Part shown: piece by piece, positions 1 through 12,500 of the stretch | Position numbering within the stretch: position 1 is the first letter of the stretch | How the letters are laid out: each line of letters begins with the position of its first letter | Origin: Congeria kusceri | Lineage: Eukaryota; Mollusca; Bivalvia; Myida; Dreissenidae | Length of the DNA stretch: 64,000 nucleotides | Assembly: GCA_027627225.1 (NCBI GenBank) | Contig: CM051025.1 | Span: 56,979,681-57,043,680, forward strand | Direction of reading: 5' to 3' | The notes under the pieces: generated by a model | The model's input: only the letters and a program-made list of their open reading frames with translations | What the model was told of the DNA's origin: nothing | The model's database searches: none | Translations under genes and position numbers: made by a program

Positions 1-569
1 TTAGCAGGATGTTCCACTTCAATGATTTTTCTTAGAGTTATGGGACTTTGAAAATTTCTATAATATAGTACACATTTCTATTGATTTTTAGTCATTTTAA
101 TATCTTTGCCCTTCTTATTGCATTTATATTGCTAGGCAAAGCGCATTGGTGAGCATCCATCAGTTTTACTGATATCCTTGTTTGGGTAGATTAACAACGA
201 TAGTTTTGTTCTTTGTATATAGAAAAATTAGCAAGTAACATGTTAGAATTTCTATTAATACAAAATTATAATATAAAAAAATACTTTCTTAATTTTGGCT
301 TGTACACACACTTCAAACAGCCATATTTACAACAATCTGTATTTGCCCTAAAATCATAAAAAATCAAATAAATATTTAAATATTTTTTCTTTTTTAATTC
401 GGAATCACTTGAATTCATTCTGATCTCTTATGCATATGGTGTCATTAGCATCATTTAAACCCATTGTTACTTAAAAGTGTAATTTCTTAGATTTATTCAA
501 GATTATTGAAGATTTTGTAAATTCACTCTTAATTAACTTAAAGCTCAATATTTGACCTTGCATTTCCAG
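1..569. other. intron or upstream sequence of the kinase gene, with one repeat monomer
   Basis: No coding exon is recognised here. Positions 94-180 match the flanks and a single monomer of the 28-bp minisatellite found at 4356-5757: the same lead-in (TTTAATATCTTTGCCCTTCT), one GCATTGGTGAGCATCC-like unit, then the same lead-out (CAGTTTTACTGATATCC). It is therefore a copy of a dispersed repeat in unexpanded form. The last bases before 570 form a plausible polypyrimidine-AG acceptor. Confidence 0.6.
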
Positions 570-3500
570 AGCGTCCAGTGTTATCGACATACAAGCTTTC
601 CTGTAATCCTGACGGAGTTAAGAGTCACTCAGAGCCTGATAGTGGGTACAGAACAGATGGCAGCACCACATACTCTCAGATTGAAGAGCGAGTCATGGAC
701 ATCCAACACAAGGTCAGTCATTTGAAATATGGAACCTTTAATGAACAGTTACAACTGCCTAACAATATAGGTCTGTGATTTGGAAAATTTAATTTTTTGT
801 GATTCATCGGTCCATCATTAAAAAAAAACTGGCCTTTCCTGAACAATTTCTGTATAACTCAAAGGTCCATGGTTGTTAATGTTGACACTTTAAGGGACAG
901 TAACTTCCATGTTATTTATTGGTCCTTGGTTGTAAATATTGACCATTTACTTCTTTGTTACTCATAGGTCAATGATTTTCAGTATTGACCCTTTTCATTA
1001 ACTTTTACCTCTGTGTTAGTCAAAGCTCCTTAAGATAAGAATTAGTAAATTTGCACCAAATATTCAAACCCAAAAGCCACCATGCCTATATACATGTATG
1101 TCTATTTCCTTTCCATTTTCACAATGTTTGACCTTTTAACTTACGAACATAAGACTTTTAAGGACTGAAAACAGCGTGTAAGTGTGCTCAATTGTTACTA
1201 CAACACAGATCAAAAGATTGAAGTCTCGAGCCATGAGCGGAGATGAGATGACCTTGACCTTGGTTCATGACCTTCAGGATCAGTTGCAGCATTTTGAAAG
1301 ACAGCTGATGGAAAAGGAAAGAGAAATAAAGGGATTTAAGCCAGACTATGCTAGCAGATCAGATCCTGAAACAGGTGACCTCACAAATTAGTTTTATAAA
1401 TAAACCAGATTTGAAGTAAACACTAGATAAATTTCCTTTGACTGCTGAATCTTGAATGTGTGCTAGTTTTTTTTTTATCCCCAAACTGTTGGCATAGTGC
1501 AGCCTTTAACAAATAAGAAGGATGTATTTAGCCTACAAATCTGAACATTTAAGCATGAAAACTGACCAGTGTTTAACTTGAAGGCTATTTCATGCAACTT
1601 ATATTCATTTGAATCCTATTAATAATGGATATATTTTGAATGGCTATAAACAAAATAACTGCAAAGTAGGTTTGCAGTTTTAATGACCTGTTGCTTGGCA
1701 GACTTAATTTTCTTTCTTTTATAAGATCATTTTTTCTTCTTTACAGATAGAGCACATTCTTCCAGATCAGCTCGTTCTTCTGCAAGGTCAAGGGATTCGT
1801 CTTCAAAAAACTTTCCGGACACACCAAACGACCACGCATCTGGCCTGGCTAACAACAACCATGGTACAGGGGGTGATGTAACAGCCAGCAAAGGCAACAA
1901 GAGGGACATCATGGAGGAGATGAGGAAGGAAAAGCAAATCTATCTGCAGAACAGGTACAAACTTACTGTGATCTGTTTCCCACAATAATCTTTTGTATTT
2001 ATTTTTAGCTCAACTATTCACAGAATAGTTCAAGCTATACAACTCACCCGTTTGTTGGCTTCGGCGTAATGCTCCTATTAAGGTTTGCGTGCAACAAGTT
2101 CATACCTCTGTAACTACTACAGATATTAAATTGAAACTTCACACATATGTTCTGGGTGATTTTGTGAGGTCACTGACCAAGGCCAATAACTCTGACCTGC
2201 AATTTAGCTGAATTATGCCCCTTTTTGTACTAAGAAAATCAGGTTAAAGTTTGCGTGCAACAACTGCATATCTCTGTATCTGCTTCAGATATTCAACTGA
2301 AACTTCACACATGCCTTCAGGGTCATTATATAAAGTCACTGGCAAAGACCCAGAACTGTACGAAAAGATCTAGACCAAAACAGCAGGGTTCCCCCCTGCT
2401 ACCCATGTGGGCTGGTCAACACACAAATGTTTAATATCTTTTGGAATTCAATATATTTGTGCAAACATTCAAATACAGTTGATAGACTATACTTAAAAAC
2501 AAAAACAATAACTTGACAACACATCGAGATATTTTAATGAAATTTCATACATAGTTACCTATATCATTACCTCGCTTGGGATTGCATGTGGGGCGGGTGG
2601 GGTCGAGGTCAAGGTCACCATTACTAAAAATAGAAAAACAGTTTCCGCTCAATAACTTGACAACGCATCGAGATATTTTTAAGGAAACTTCATACATAGA
2701 TACCTTATAACGATACCTCGCTTGGAATATCATGTGGGGTGGGTGGGGTCAAGGGTGAGGACCGTTACTAAAAATAGAAAAACGTCTTCCGCTCCATAAC
2801 TTTAGAATCCATAAAGATATTTTAATGAAACTTCATACATAGATACCATATATTGTGACTTCGCTTGGGATTGCAAACGGGATGGATGGGGTCAAGCTCA
2901 CTGTTACTAACAATAGAAATACAGTTTTTGCTCAATAACTTGAGAATGGATGGAGATATTTAATGAAACTTCATACATATATACCTTATGTTGCGACAAC
3001 ACTTGGGATTTGATATCGGGTGGGTGGGGTTAAGGTCAAGGGCATCGTTACGAAATATAGAACACGGTTTATGCTCAATAACTTGAGAACGCATTGAGAT
3101 ATTTTAATGAAACTTCATACATATATACCTTATATCAAGACCTTGCTTGGGATTGCATATGGGGTGGGTGGGGTCAAGGTCAAGGTCGTCGTTACTAAAA
3201 ATAGAAAAAACGGTTCCGCTCAATAACTTTAGAATCCATAAATATATTTTAATAAAACTTCATACATAGATACCATATTTCAAAACCTCGCTTAGTATTG
3301 CATATGGGGTGGGTGGGGTAAAGGTCAAGGTCACCGTTTCTAAAAATATAAAAACAGTTTCTGCTCAATAACTTGACAATGCATCGAGATATTTGAATGA
3401 AACTTAATACCTTCATACATATATACCTTATATCGAGACCTCACTTGGGATTGCATGAAGGGTGGGTGGGGTCAAGGTCTCCATTACTAAAAATAGAAAA

Positions 3501-6500
3501 ATGGTTTCCGCACAATAACTTAAGAATGCATAAAGATATTTGAATGAAACTGTATACATAGATACCTTGTGTCTAGACCACGCTTGGGATTGCATATGCG
3601 TCGGTGAGATCAAGGTCAAGGTCAATGTTACTAAAAATACAAAAACTGTTTCTGCTAAATAATTTTAGAACGCATTGCGATATTTTAATGAAACTTCATA
3701 CATAGATACCTTATAAGGAGATCTCGCTTAGGAATGCATATGGCACCCAGAATTTTCTTTCATTATTGTGCTGACTTTTATGCATTGCGTTCGCAAAATT
3801 TGGTTTTCATCGAATTTCCACGTTTCTTGTTTGATCCTAGATCTTTCCCTACGTAACTATAATCAGTATTTAAGCATAATTATGCCCCTTTTTGTACTTA
3901 AAAATTTCAGGTTAAGGTTTGCGTACAAGAGAAAATTCAGGTTAAGGTTTGCGTGTAACAAGTACATATCTCTGTAACTACTACAGATATTTAATTGAAA
4001 CTTCATACATATCTTCGGGGTCATTTCGTAAGGTCTCTGACCAAGGCCCATAACTCAGACCTGCAATTTAGCAGAATTATGCCCCAATTTGTGCTTGGAA
4101 ATTTCAGGTTACAGTTTGCATGCAACAATTTCATATCTGTGTATCTACTACAGATATTCAATTAAAACTTCACACATGTCTTCAAGGTCATTTTATAAGG
4201 CACATAACTGTGAACAGTATTTTAGCAGTATTATGCACCTTTTTGTAGTGAAAAAGGCCCATAACTTTGACAAAGCGGTTGAATAGTATGACGCTGTCCT
4301 GATACAGCTCTTACTAGTTACTTTAATATCTCTGCTCTTCTGATTGCATTCCTAGTACTTGGCAAAGCTCATTGGGGAGCATCCATGTCACAAAGCCCAT
4401 TGTGGAGCATCCATGTGGCAAAGCCCATTGGGGAGCATCCATGTCGCAAAGCGCATTGGGGAGCATCCATGTCGCAAAGCGCATTGGGTAGCATCCATGT
4501 CGCAAAGCCCATTGGGGAGCATCCATGTCGCAAAGCCCATTGGGGAGCATCCATGTCGCAAAGCGCATTGGGGAGCTTCCATGTCGCAAAGCGCATTGGG
4601 TAGCATCCATGTCGCAAAGCCCATTGGGGAGCATCCATGTCGCAGAGCGCATTGGGGAGCATCCATGTCGCAAAGCGCATTGGGGAGCATCCATGTCGCA
4701 AAGCCCATTGGGGAGCATCCATGTCGCAAAGCGCATTTGGGAGCATACATTTGGCAAAGTGCATTGGGGAGCATACATTTGGCAAAATGCATTGGGGAGC
4801 ATACATTTGGCAAAGCGCATTGGGGAGCATCCATGTCGCAAAGCCGATTGGGGAGCATCCATGGCGCAAAGCGCATTTGGGAGCATACATTTGGCAAAGT
4901 GCATTGGGGTGCATACATTTGGCAAAGCGCATTGGGGAGCATACATTTGGCAAAGTGCATTGGGGAGCATACATTTGGCAAAGCACATTGGGAAGCATAC
5001 ATTTGGCAAACACATTGGGAAGCATACATTTGGCAAAGTGCATTGGGGAGCATACATTTGGCAAAGCACATTGGCAAGCGTACATTTGGCAAAGTGCATT
5101 GGGGTGCATACATTTGGCAAAGCACATTGGGGAGCATACATTTGGCAAAGTGCAGTGGGGAGCATACATTTGGCAAAGCGCATTGGGAAGCGTACATTTG
5201 GCAAAGCGCATTGGGGAGCATACATTTGGCAAAGCACATTGGGAAGCATACATTTGGCAAAGTGCATTGGGGAGCATACATTTGGCAAAGTGCATTGGGG
5301 AGCATACATTTGGCAAAGTGCATTGGGGAGCATACATTTGGCAAAGCGCATTGGGGAGCATACATTGGCAAAGTGCATTGGGGAGCATACATTTGACAAA
5401 GTGCATTGGGGAGCATACATTTGGCAAAGTGCATTGGGAAGCATACATTTGGCAAAGCGCATTGGGGAGCATACATTTGGCAAAGTGCATTGGGGAGCAT
5501 ACATTTGGCAAAGCGCATTGGGGAGCATCCATTTGGGAAAGCGCATTGGGGAGCACACATTTGGCAAAGTGCATTGGGGAGCATACATTTGGCAAAGCGC
5601 AATGGGGAGCATCCATTTGGCAAAGCGCATTGGGCAGCATACATTTGGCAAAGCGCTTTGGGGAGTATCCATTTGGCAAAGCGCAACGGGGAGCATCCAT
5701 TTGGCAAAGCGCATTGGGGAGCATCCATTTGGCAAAGCGCATCAGGGAGTATCTATCAGTTTCACTGATATCCTTTTTTAAATTATGTTTGTTTTTTGTA
5801 TTCATTCAAGTATTTTGATATATGTCTTACTACATGTGAGTATATAGATTTTTAAGTTTGCAGGTTGTCAGTTAAAAACTGTAGGAACTAAAAAGACAGA
5901 AGTTAAATACTTATAAATTAAACAACCTTAAATTCTACTTGTAACCATTGGATATTATTCAGACAAAGGGACGTTGAGGCTCACAGAAGCCGACACACAG
6001 ATCCTCTCACCAGCATGGAGCTCGACCAGAAGGACATTGTCTTCAAACAAGAAGGTCAATATTATGTAAATATTGCATTCTTTGCGGGCGATAGTGAGTT
6101 TTGTCAATCCGAGGAAATACTGTTGCTGAAGGTGAAGTTGCGGGCAACAGTATTTTTCTAGGGTTGACAAAATGCACTCAAAGAATGCAATATTTATTTT
6201 ATTGTACCCAAACAGGGCTTCTCAATAATAATGCGCTTTTGTAACATGGAGTAATTTACTTGCCTTCATAAGCACCTGTTAACTCCGATAACCTGTCTAT
6301 AGCTACGACGTCTTAGCAGGTAGTATTGCAGTGTGATATTTAAAATTATTGTACCTCACTTTATTATTTCTCTATATAATGCATATAAACTGCAGGGGGC
6401 AACAATTTGATATGTCGCCCGCTACCGCTATGTCGCCCGTTACACAAATGATACGGGATTGTTCGGTATAATAAAATAAATATCGACTTCCTTGAGGATG

Positions 6501-9500
6501 AGAGTGCGTCTCGTGAACCCTAGACAAACACTCGCTAAAGCTTCGGTCAACAGTATTACCTCGGGTTGACAAGACGCAGTGTCACCCTCAAGGAAGTCAA
6601 TATTTATATAACATTGTCTGCTTCTTTTTTATATGAACAAAGAAGGAAAACAGAAATGTGAGGTATAATAAAAGATGAATATTTCACTTGCCTGTTCTCT
6701 TGTGAGACTACTGAATTTTCTCAAACCAAAGTAATTTTGACATTCATGGCCGCTGTTTGTTTGGGATCCTTTTACGATTGCAGATGCAGTACATTTGTAC
6801 ATAAATTTGTACCTAAATCATAAATGAGCAGCATTATTGGTATGTTGCATCTTATTGCAGTTTGGTGAACATTTTAAGTGTCCATAAGTTTTTTTCTATG
6901 TATAAAATAAACTTTAGGAAGTTTTCATGTGAAGGATATATATTCATGATACTCACAGTATTGCCATCTTGTTCATTTCATTGTCTAGTAACTCCTGATT
7001 CTAACACATTTTAATTATACATTGTTGTATATTACACATGAATAATAGCGTAAACAACACTAAAAGCTCATTAGGGAAAGATCTAGGATAAAAAAAAGTG
7101 ACAGGGTGCTGCTATAAAGGAGCAGGGTGGAAAACCGGACCAGTTTGTTGTCATTTTCCATTTATATACTAAATCCACGGTTTTCATGAGTCTTATGCTT
7201 CTGACTAAGGTTTTTTAAGCATAGTCTATTTGTCATTGAATAATAGCAAAAATATGATGCATTTCAAAAGATATTCAACATTTCTGTGTTTACCAGCCCA
7301 GAGGGGCAGAAGGGAGGAACCAAAAAGTAGAAGGGTGCAGCACCCTGCTATTTTGCTCTGGATCTTTCTCTACTCAGTCTATTGTGGTATTATATATGAT
7401 ACAATTAAATAATTATTTCTGAAAAATGTTCTGCAGTATAAACCAAAAAACATACCATAAATACAAGAAAAAAATTATTGAAGCCATGATGCGTATCTTT
7501 GTGATGAAGGAGATGCAAAATGTTTGTCTTTCCAGGAAAGTAATCAAGTGCTGTATATTTCAGACAAGATAGGGGAGGGAACTTTCTCCTATGTGTACAA
7601 GGGAGATTACCAGGGCTCCGAGGTTGCTGTTAAACAACTCAGACAGCCACTAAAATCTCAGGATAGAAACTACTTTGCTGCAGAGGTATTTATAGAGTTG
7701 CAGATGATATAGTGGCTATTTTGGATAAATCCGCGAAAGATCTTATGATATTTCACGAGTGGTCATAGAAACAATATTTTCAAAAGTGGGGCAGCCACAA
7801 GTGAAAATCTCAAGTTCTCACGAATGAAATAAAATACGATTTGACACTGAATTTAACAAATTTTATTTTCATGTCATGCGCTTTTTGGACGATAAATTTA
7901 AAAATTGCATGTGATATGCTTAAGCATAAAAAGTTGTGTATTATGACGACATTAATATGACGTCATTTTGATTCCAAAATTGTCGCTCACTGTTGTGCTA
8001 GGAAAGTAGTGCTAAACTTCCTGCTTCGTTGTCGCTTATACTTATATTGAATATTATTATATGTTTTCTGTTGTTTAAAAAGGCCGAAGTTTACGCTGAC
8101 GATAAGGGTATCACATACTTTCAAAAAATAAAAATATAAACAAAGTTAAAAATAGTTCCATATAACCCAGAGTGAAATAATCAAACATTATCATTTCACT
8201 CGACCTAGAGTGATTTGATCAAGTTATCATTCTTTGGTATTCTCCACTCATTCACCACATAGCATGAAATAAAATGATAACCTCTTTGTTGTAAGTAATA
8301 TATAATGCACTTTGCATTTATTTATGTGTATGTTAATGCAGAAAGCAATTATAACACAAAGCCAAAATAAGATATTGTTTTTTTCCCCTTCTGCTACCTA
8401 CCCATTAAAATTACCCCTACCCCAAATATTTTATTAAAAGTAAAAATTATATTTTATTTTATTATTTTTGCATCAACAATTTTGAGTATGAATCTGTAAG
8501 AATCTGTCATAATTATAATTTTTCTTTCAGCAGACTCAACAAACTTTATTTAAATGGAAACACTTGGGAGTTTTTTTCGTTTTGTCAAAACATTCATGTG
8601 TTATAATGTGTATTGAAAAAAAATTAAACACATATTTTGCCTACCTACCTACCCACCATTTATGAGCATGGGCCGCGGAAGAGGAAACAAACAATATTTT
8701 ATTTATGGCCTAAACATAGCCAGGGATGCGGAAATCTTATATTGCATAACTTTTCCGTTTTTGATTAATGGTATTCTTCGCATGTCTGTTAAGTATTAAT
8801 ATAGTACATTTTGCAATATTTTACTTGTCTGTACCTGCTGAGGTTTGACTTTGCCATCCCCGATGGTTATTTGTTTTGACCACTAATATAGCAAGCATTT
8901 TGTAACTGTACTGTTTGAGTTTATTACCACCCTGCATTAAAATATAGTATTAAACATTTGCATTACATACAGTATCTTCCTTTCTATCACATATGAGGCA
9001 TGTCATTTGAAAACTGGGCTTAATGCATCTGCATAAAGTGTCGTCCCGGATTGCCTGTGCAGTACGCACAGGCTAATGCAGGACGGCACTTTCCGCTTTA
9101 ATGGTCTTTTCTGTTTCAAGGAAGTCTCTTCTAAACATAAATCCACTGTAGGCGGAAAAGTGTCGTCCACAATTAGCCTGTGCACAGGCTGATCCGGGAC
9201 GACACTTTACGCACATGCATTAAGCCCGGTTTTCCCTCAACACGCCTCATATATAGACACATTCATTAATGTTGATTCTAGCAGTTTTATTGTTTTATAA
9301 TCAGCAAATGCATGCATGTTTTACAGCATTTTGGAATCAAACATGTACTGTTTGAAACTCATGTTAAAGAAAACCTTTTAAACAAATGACAATTTCGTTT
9401 AAAAATAACCTTTAATTTCTAATATCAAAAATAAACCTTTGACTTGAAACAGAAAATATAAAGTCATTGGTACCTTTTACTGGTTGAGTTTGATACTCAT

Positions 9501-12500
9501 TAACTGTTGTATCTGCTGAACAATTCTACTGTATAAATGGATATTTCCACGTGTCAAACAATTAGTGAATTTCAAATTCTGACTTTTAGCGTGCGGAAAT
9601 GTTAGCGAATTTCCAATATCATAATGTGTGAAAAATATTCGTTTACAATACTACTCCGGCTGACACCCGCGTTAAGTGCCTCAAACGATAGCTCAACCTA
9701 TGATAAAAATTTAAGTTTTGCGTCATCAGCTTATATCGCGCGTGCCACAATGTCCTTTTGTTGCAGTTGCTTTCATTAATTAGCAGCCAAACTATAGCTG
9801 CAAACTACACATATCATAAACAATAAGAACAACTGCACCTAGTGACTTGAATTTGTTACTATTATCAAAAAATGCAATGTTTAAAATAATGTTTATCTTC
9901 GTTTTCCTATATTTTAAACATGATTTTTCTACAAGATGCAATGCATGTGCACTTTTACATATACATGTACACATTCTCGTCTGCAATCAGTGTTCCTGTC
10001 TAGTAATCAGTGTTCCTGTCTAATAATTCTTCTAGTTCGCGAAATTCGCAAACATTTCCACGTCGCTAACTTAACCACTTATACAGTATTTCAGATACAA
10101 TAGTATCCCACTCAACCCTAAATTTGTTAACCTGATAAGCGGAGATTTTTGTTTTGTTCATTTATTCGGTTTCTCCTACTACTTCAGGTGAGTCTCCTGA
10201 AAGAGCTGCGACATCCCCGTGTTGTCTTACTCGTTGGCGTTTGCACCACCAGCAAGCTTCCCGTGATGGTGCTCGAACTCATGTCTCGGGGAAGCTTGCA
10301 CAACTACTTACACAACTCAGAATGGTATGTTTCTAGTTGATGATTCCAAAAATATGTTATGTCCAGCTGCATTGTATGGTTGTTGTTGACCTTATATGGT
10401 TAATTATTTGAATATATTCTTGTTGTTTACTTTTTTATTAAGTAAATTAACATCAATTATAATAGATTTGACTTAATATAAATATAAATGTTTACCTGAT
10501 GAATCTATATATACTGTTAGCATTGAAAAAGCCAATTGCTACTATATTTATTATGGCCCCCAATGAAGATGGCGGGGTATATTGGTTTGCTAATTTCGGT
10601 GGGTCTGTAGTTCGGTCGGTTTGTAGACCACTTGCGTTTCCGTTCTCTGATTTCAACAGTAATTATTAGTAATAGGACCATTGCACCTATATAGTTTGAG
10701 GACCATGTACCAATGGTTCATCTGTTATTTAGTGGAAATGTTTGTTTTTTACATGCCCCTGTGACCTTGACCTTTTATTTCATGATCTCAAAATCGATAG
10801 GGGTCTTCCTTCCCTCAAGACTAACCAGCATACTAATTTATCTGATCCTAGATTAAAGCGTTCTCTAGAGATTGTGTGGAAATGGTTTTCATGTTACAAG
10901 CCCCTGTGACCTTGACCTCTGACTGGTTGAGCTCAAAATCGATAGGCTTCTTCCTTTCCTCCCGAGTAACCAGCATACTAACTTGGATGATTGTAGGTCC
11001 AAGCGTTCTCTAGATATCCTGCGGAAACAAAATGGTCTACGGAGAAAACAGTTTTCATGTTACAAGCCCCTGTGACCTTGACCTTCGACCTGTTGCCCTC
11101 AAAATTGATAATGCGTCTTCCTTTCCTCCCGAGTAACCAGCATACCAACTTGAATTTTCGTAGGTCAGGGTTTCCTGCAGGCCTGTTTCGCGTGTTGGGC
11201 CTTCAAAGCAGTTAGTCATTTGCCGACATGCTTAAATAATGCTGATGTGCTTTAATTTTCAAAGCGACAACCCTTAATCCCTTTATCTATTACACCGATC
11301 GTTAACCACAGGGCAATAAACAAACACCATATTGATCGATAAGGTCTGGCTTCTAACAGTGTGATTAACAAGTGACTGAACTGTGTAGTCCCGCCCACAA
11401 CGATCTCATCAGCCAATCAAATACGGAGATTTTTAGGGCGGAGTTTATACCTTACTAACATCTAAAATAGTGTTTGCCGGGAAAAGTGAATGGGCATTTT
11501 AAAACATTTGATTAATTGATTAATTGTAATGTTGTAGTTCATCCGGGTAATTTTCTTATCCATTACACAAATTGACAATCAAAAATAAGAAAACAAATAA
11601 CGTAATATTCGTAACACAATTTAACATTGTCAAACTTAATTTTGTTTACATACACACTGCAGTTAAGCACGTGGCCAGTACACTCACGTTTTTCATAAGG
11701 CATCCGTGACCTTGTGCATGGCAACATAATTTTAGCACGCTTTTGTAGGAAGACACGCTTTCTACATGGAGATATAAGGCCGTATTTTATGTTAATTAGG
11801 AACCGCATATTCCAGTATTTAAAAAACAACAGTGATTTTTCGGCTTTTAATGTCCGCATGTAGCATAACTGAAATTAATGATTGATTTCCTTCGTATCAG
11901 AAAACAATTAATGAAGTAAAAAAAGTTTTAAAGAAATAAACACAAAAAACTAGCGGTCATGACAAAACCATGTATGATTGAAAATTAATTCCATAAACAA
12001 ATGCAGCCTAGTATTTTTATGTACACTGCCTCCAAAGTAGTTAGTCAATACGTTTTTATTGAATGAAGAAACCTCGGTTATTGCGATTTTAGTACAATAA
12101 TTATTTTTAATAGTTTAAGTTTTATAAAAGTAAGAATTCCCAAATGAAAGATAATGCAAAGAGAGGTGCCGGTCGAGCAACAAGCTAGGTAGTTTAAGCA
12201 ATACTGCTGAATTGATTGCTGCCTGGATTTTGAACGTCGCAACTGATTTCGTAAAGGTGGGGTCGCACAATGCGGCCGCTTTTGGGGAGGTGGGTTCAAG
12301 CGTTGCAGCCGATTTCGGGGAGCTGGGGTCGGGCTATGCTGCCGCTTTCGAGGAGGTGGGGTCAAACTGAGCGGCAGATTTAGGGGGAGACTAAGGGGTC
12401 AGATTGGAACAATCTCGAGGGGGTGGTTGAGCCGATTTTTGTCGCGGGGGAGGATGTCGGGGATGCCGACATGCCTTCAAGAAATCCTGTTGTAGGTCAA

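Noticed and set aside
4356..5757. Regular repeat array that could be mistaken for a CRISPR
   Set aside because: Units are contiguous with no unique spacers, and the DNA is clearly animal.
4323..5818. Long open reading frames (345-478 codons) on both strands
   Set aside because: All are translations of the 28-bp minisatellite with a 28-residue period; no splice or codon evidence for a gene.
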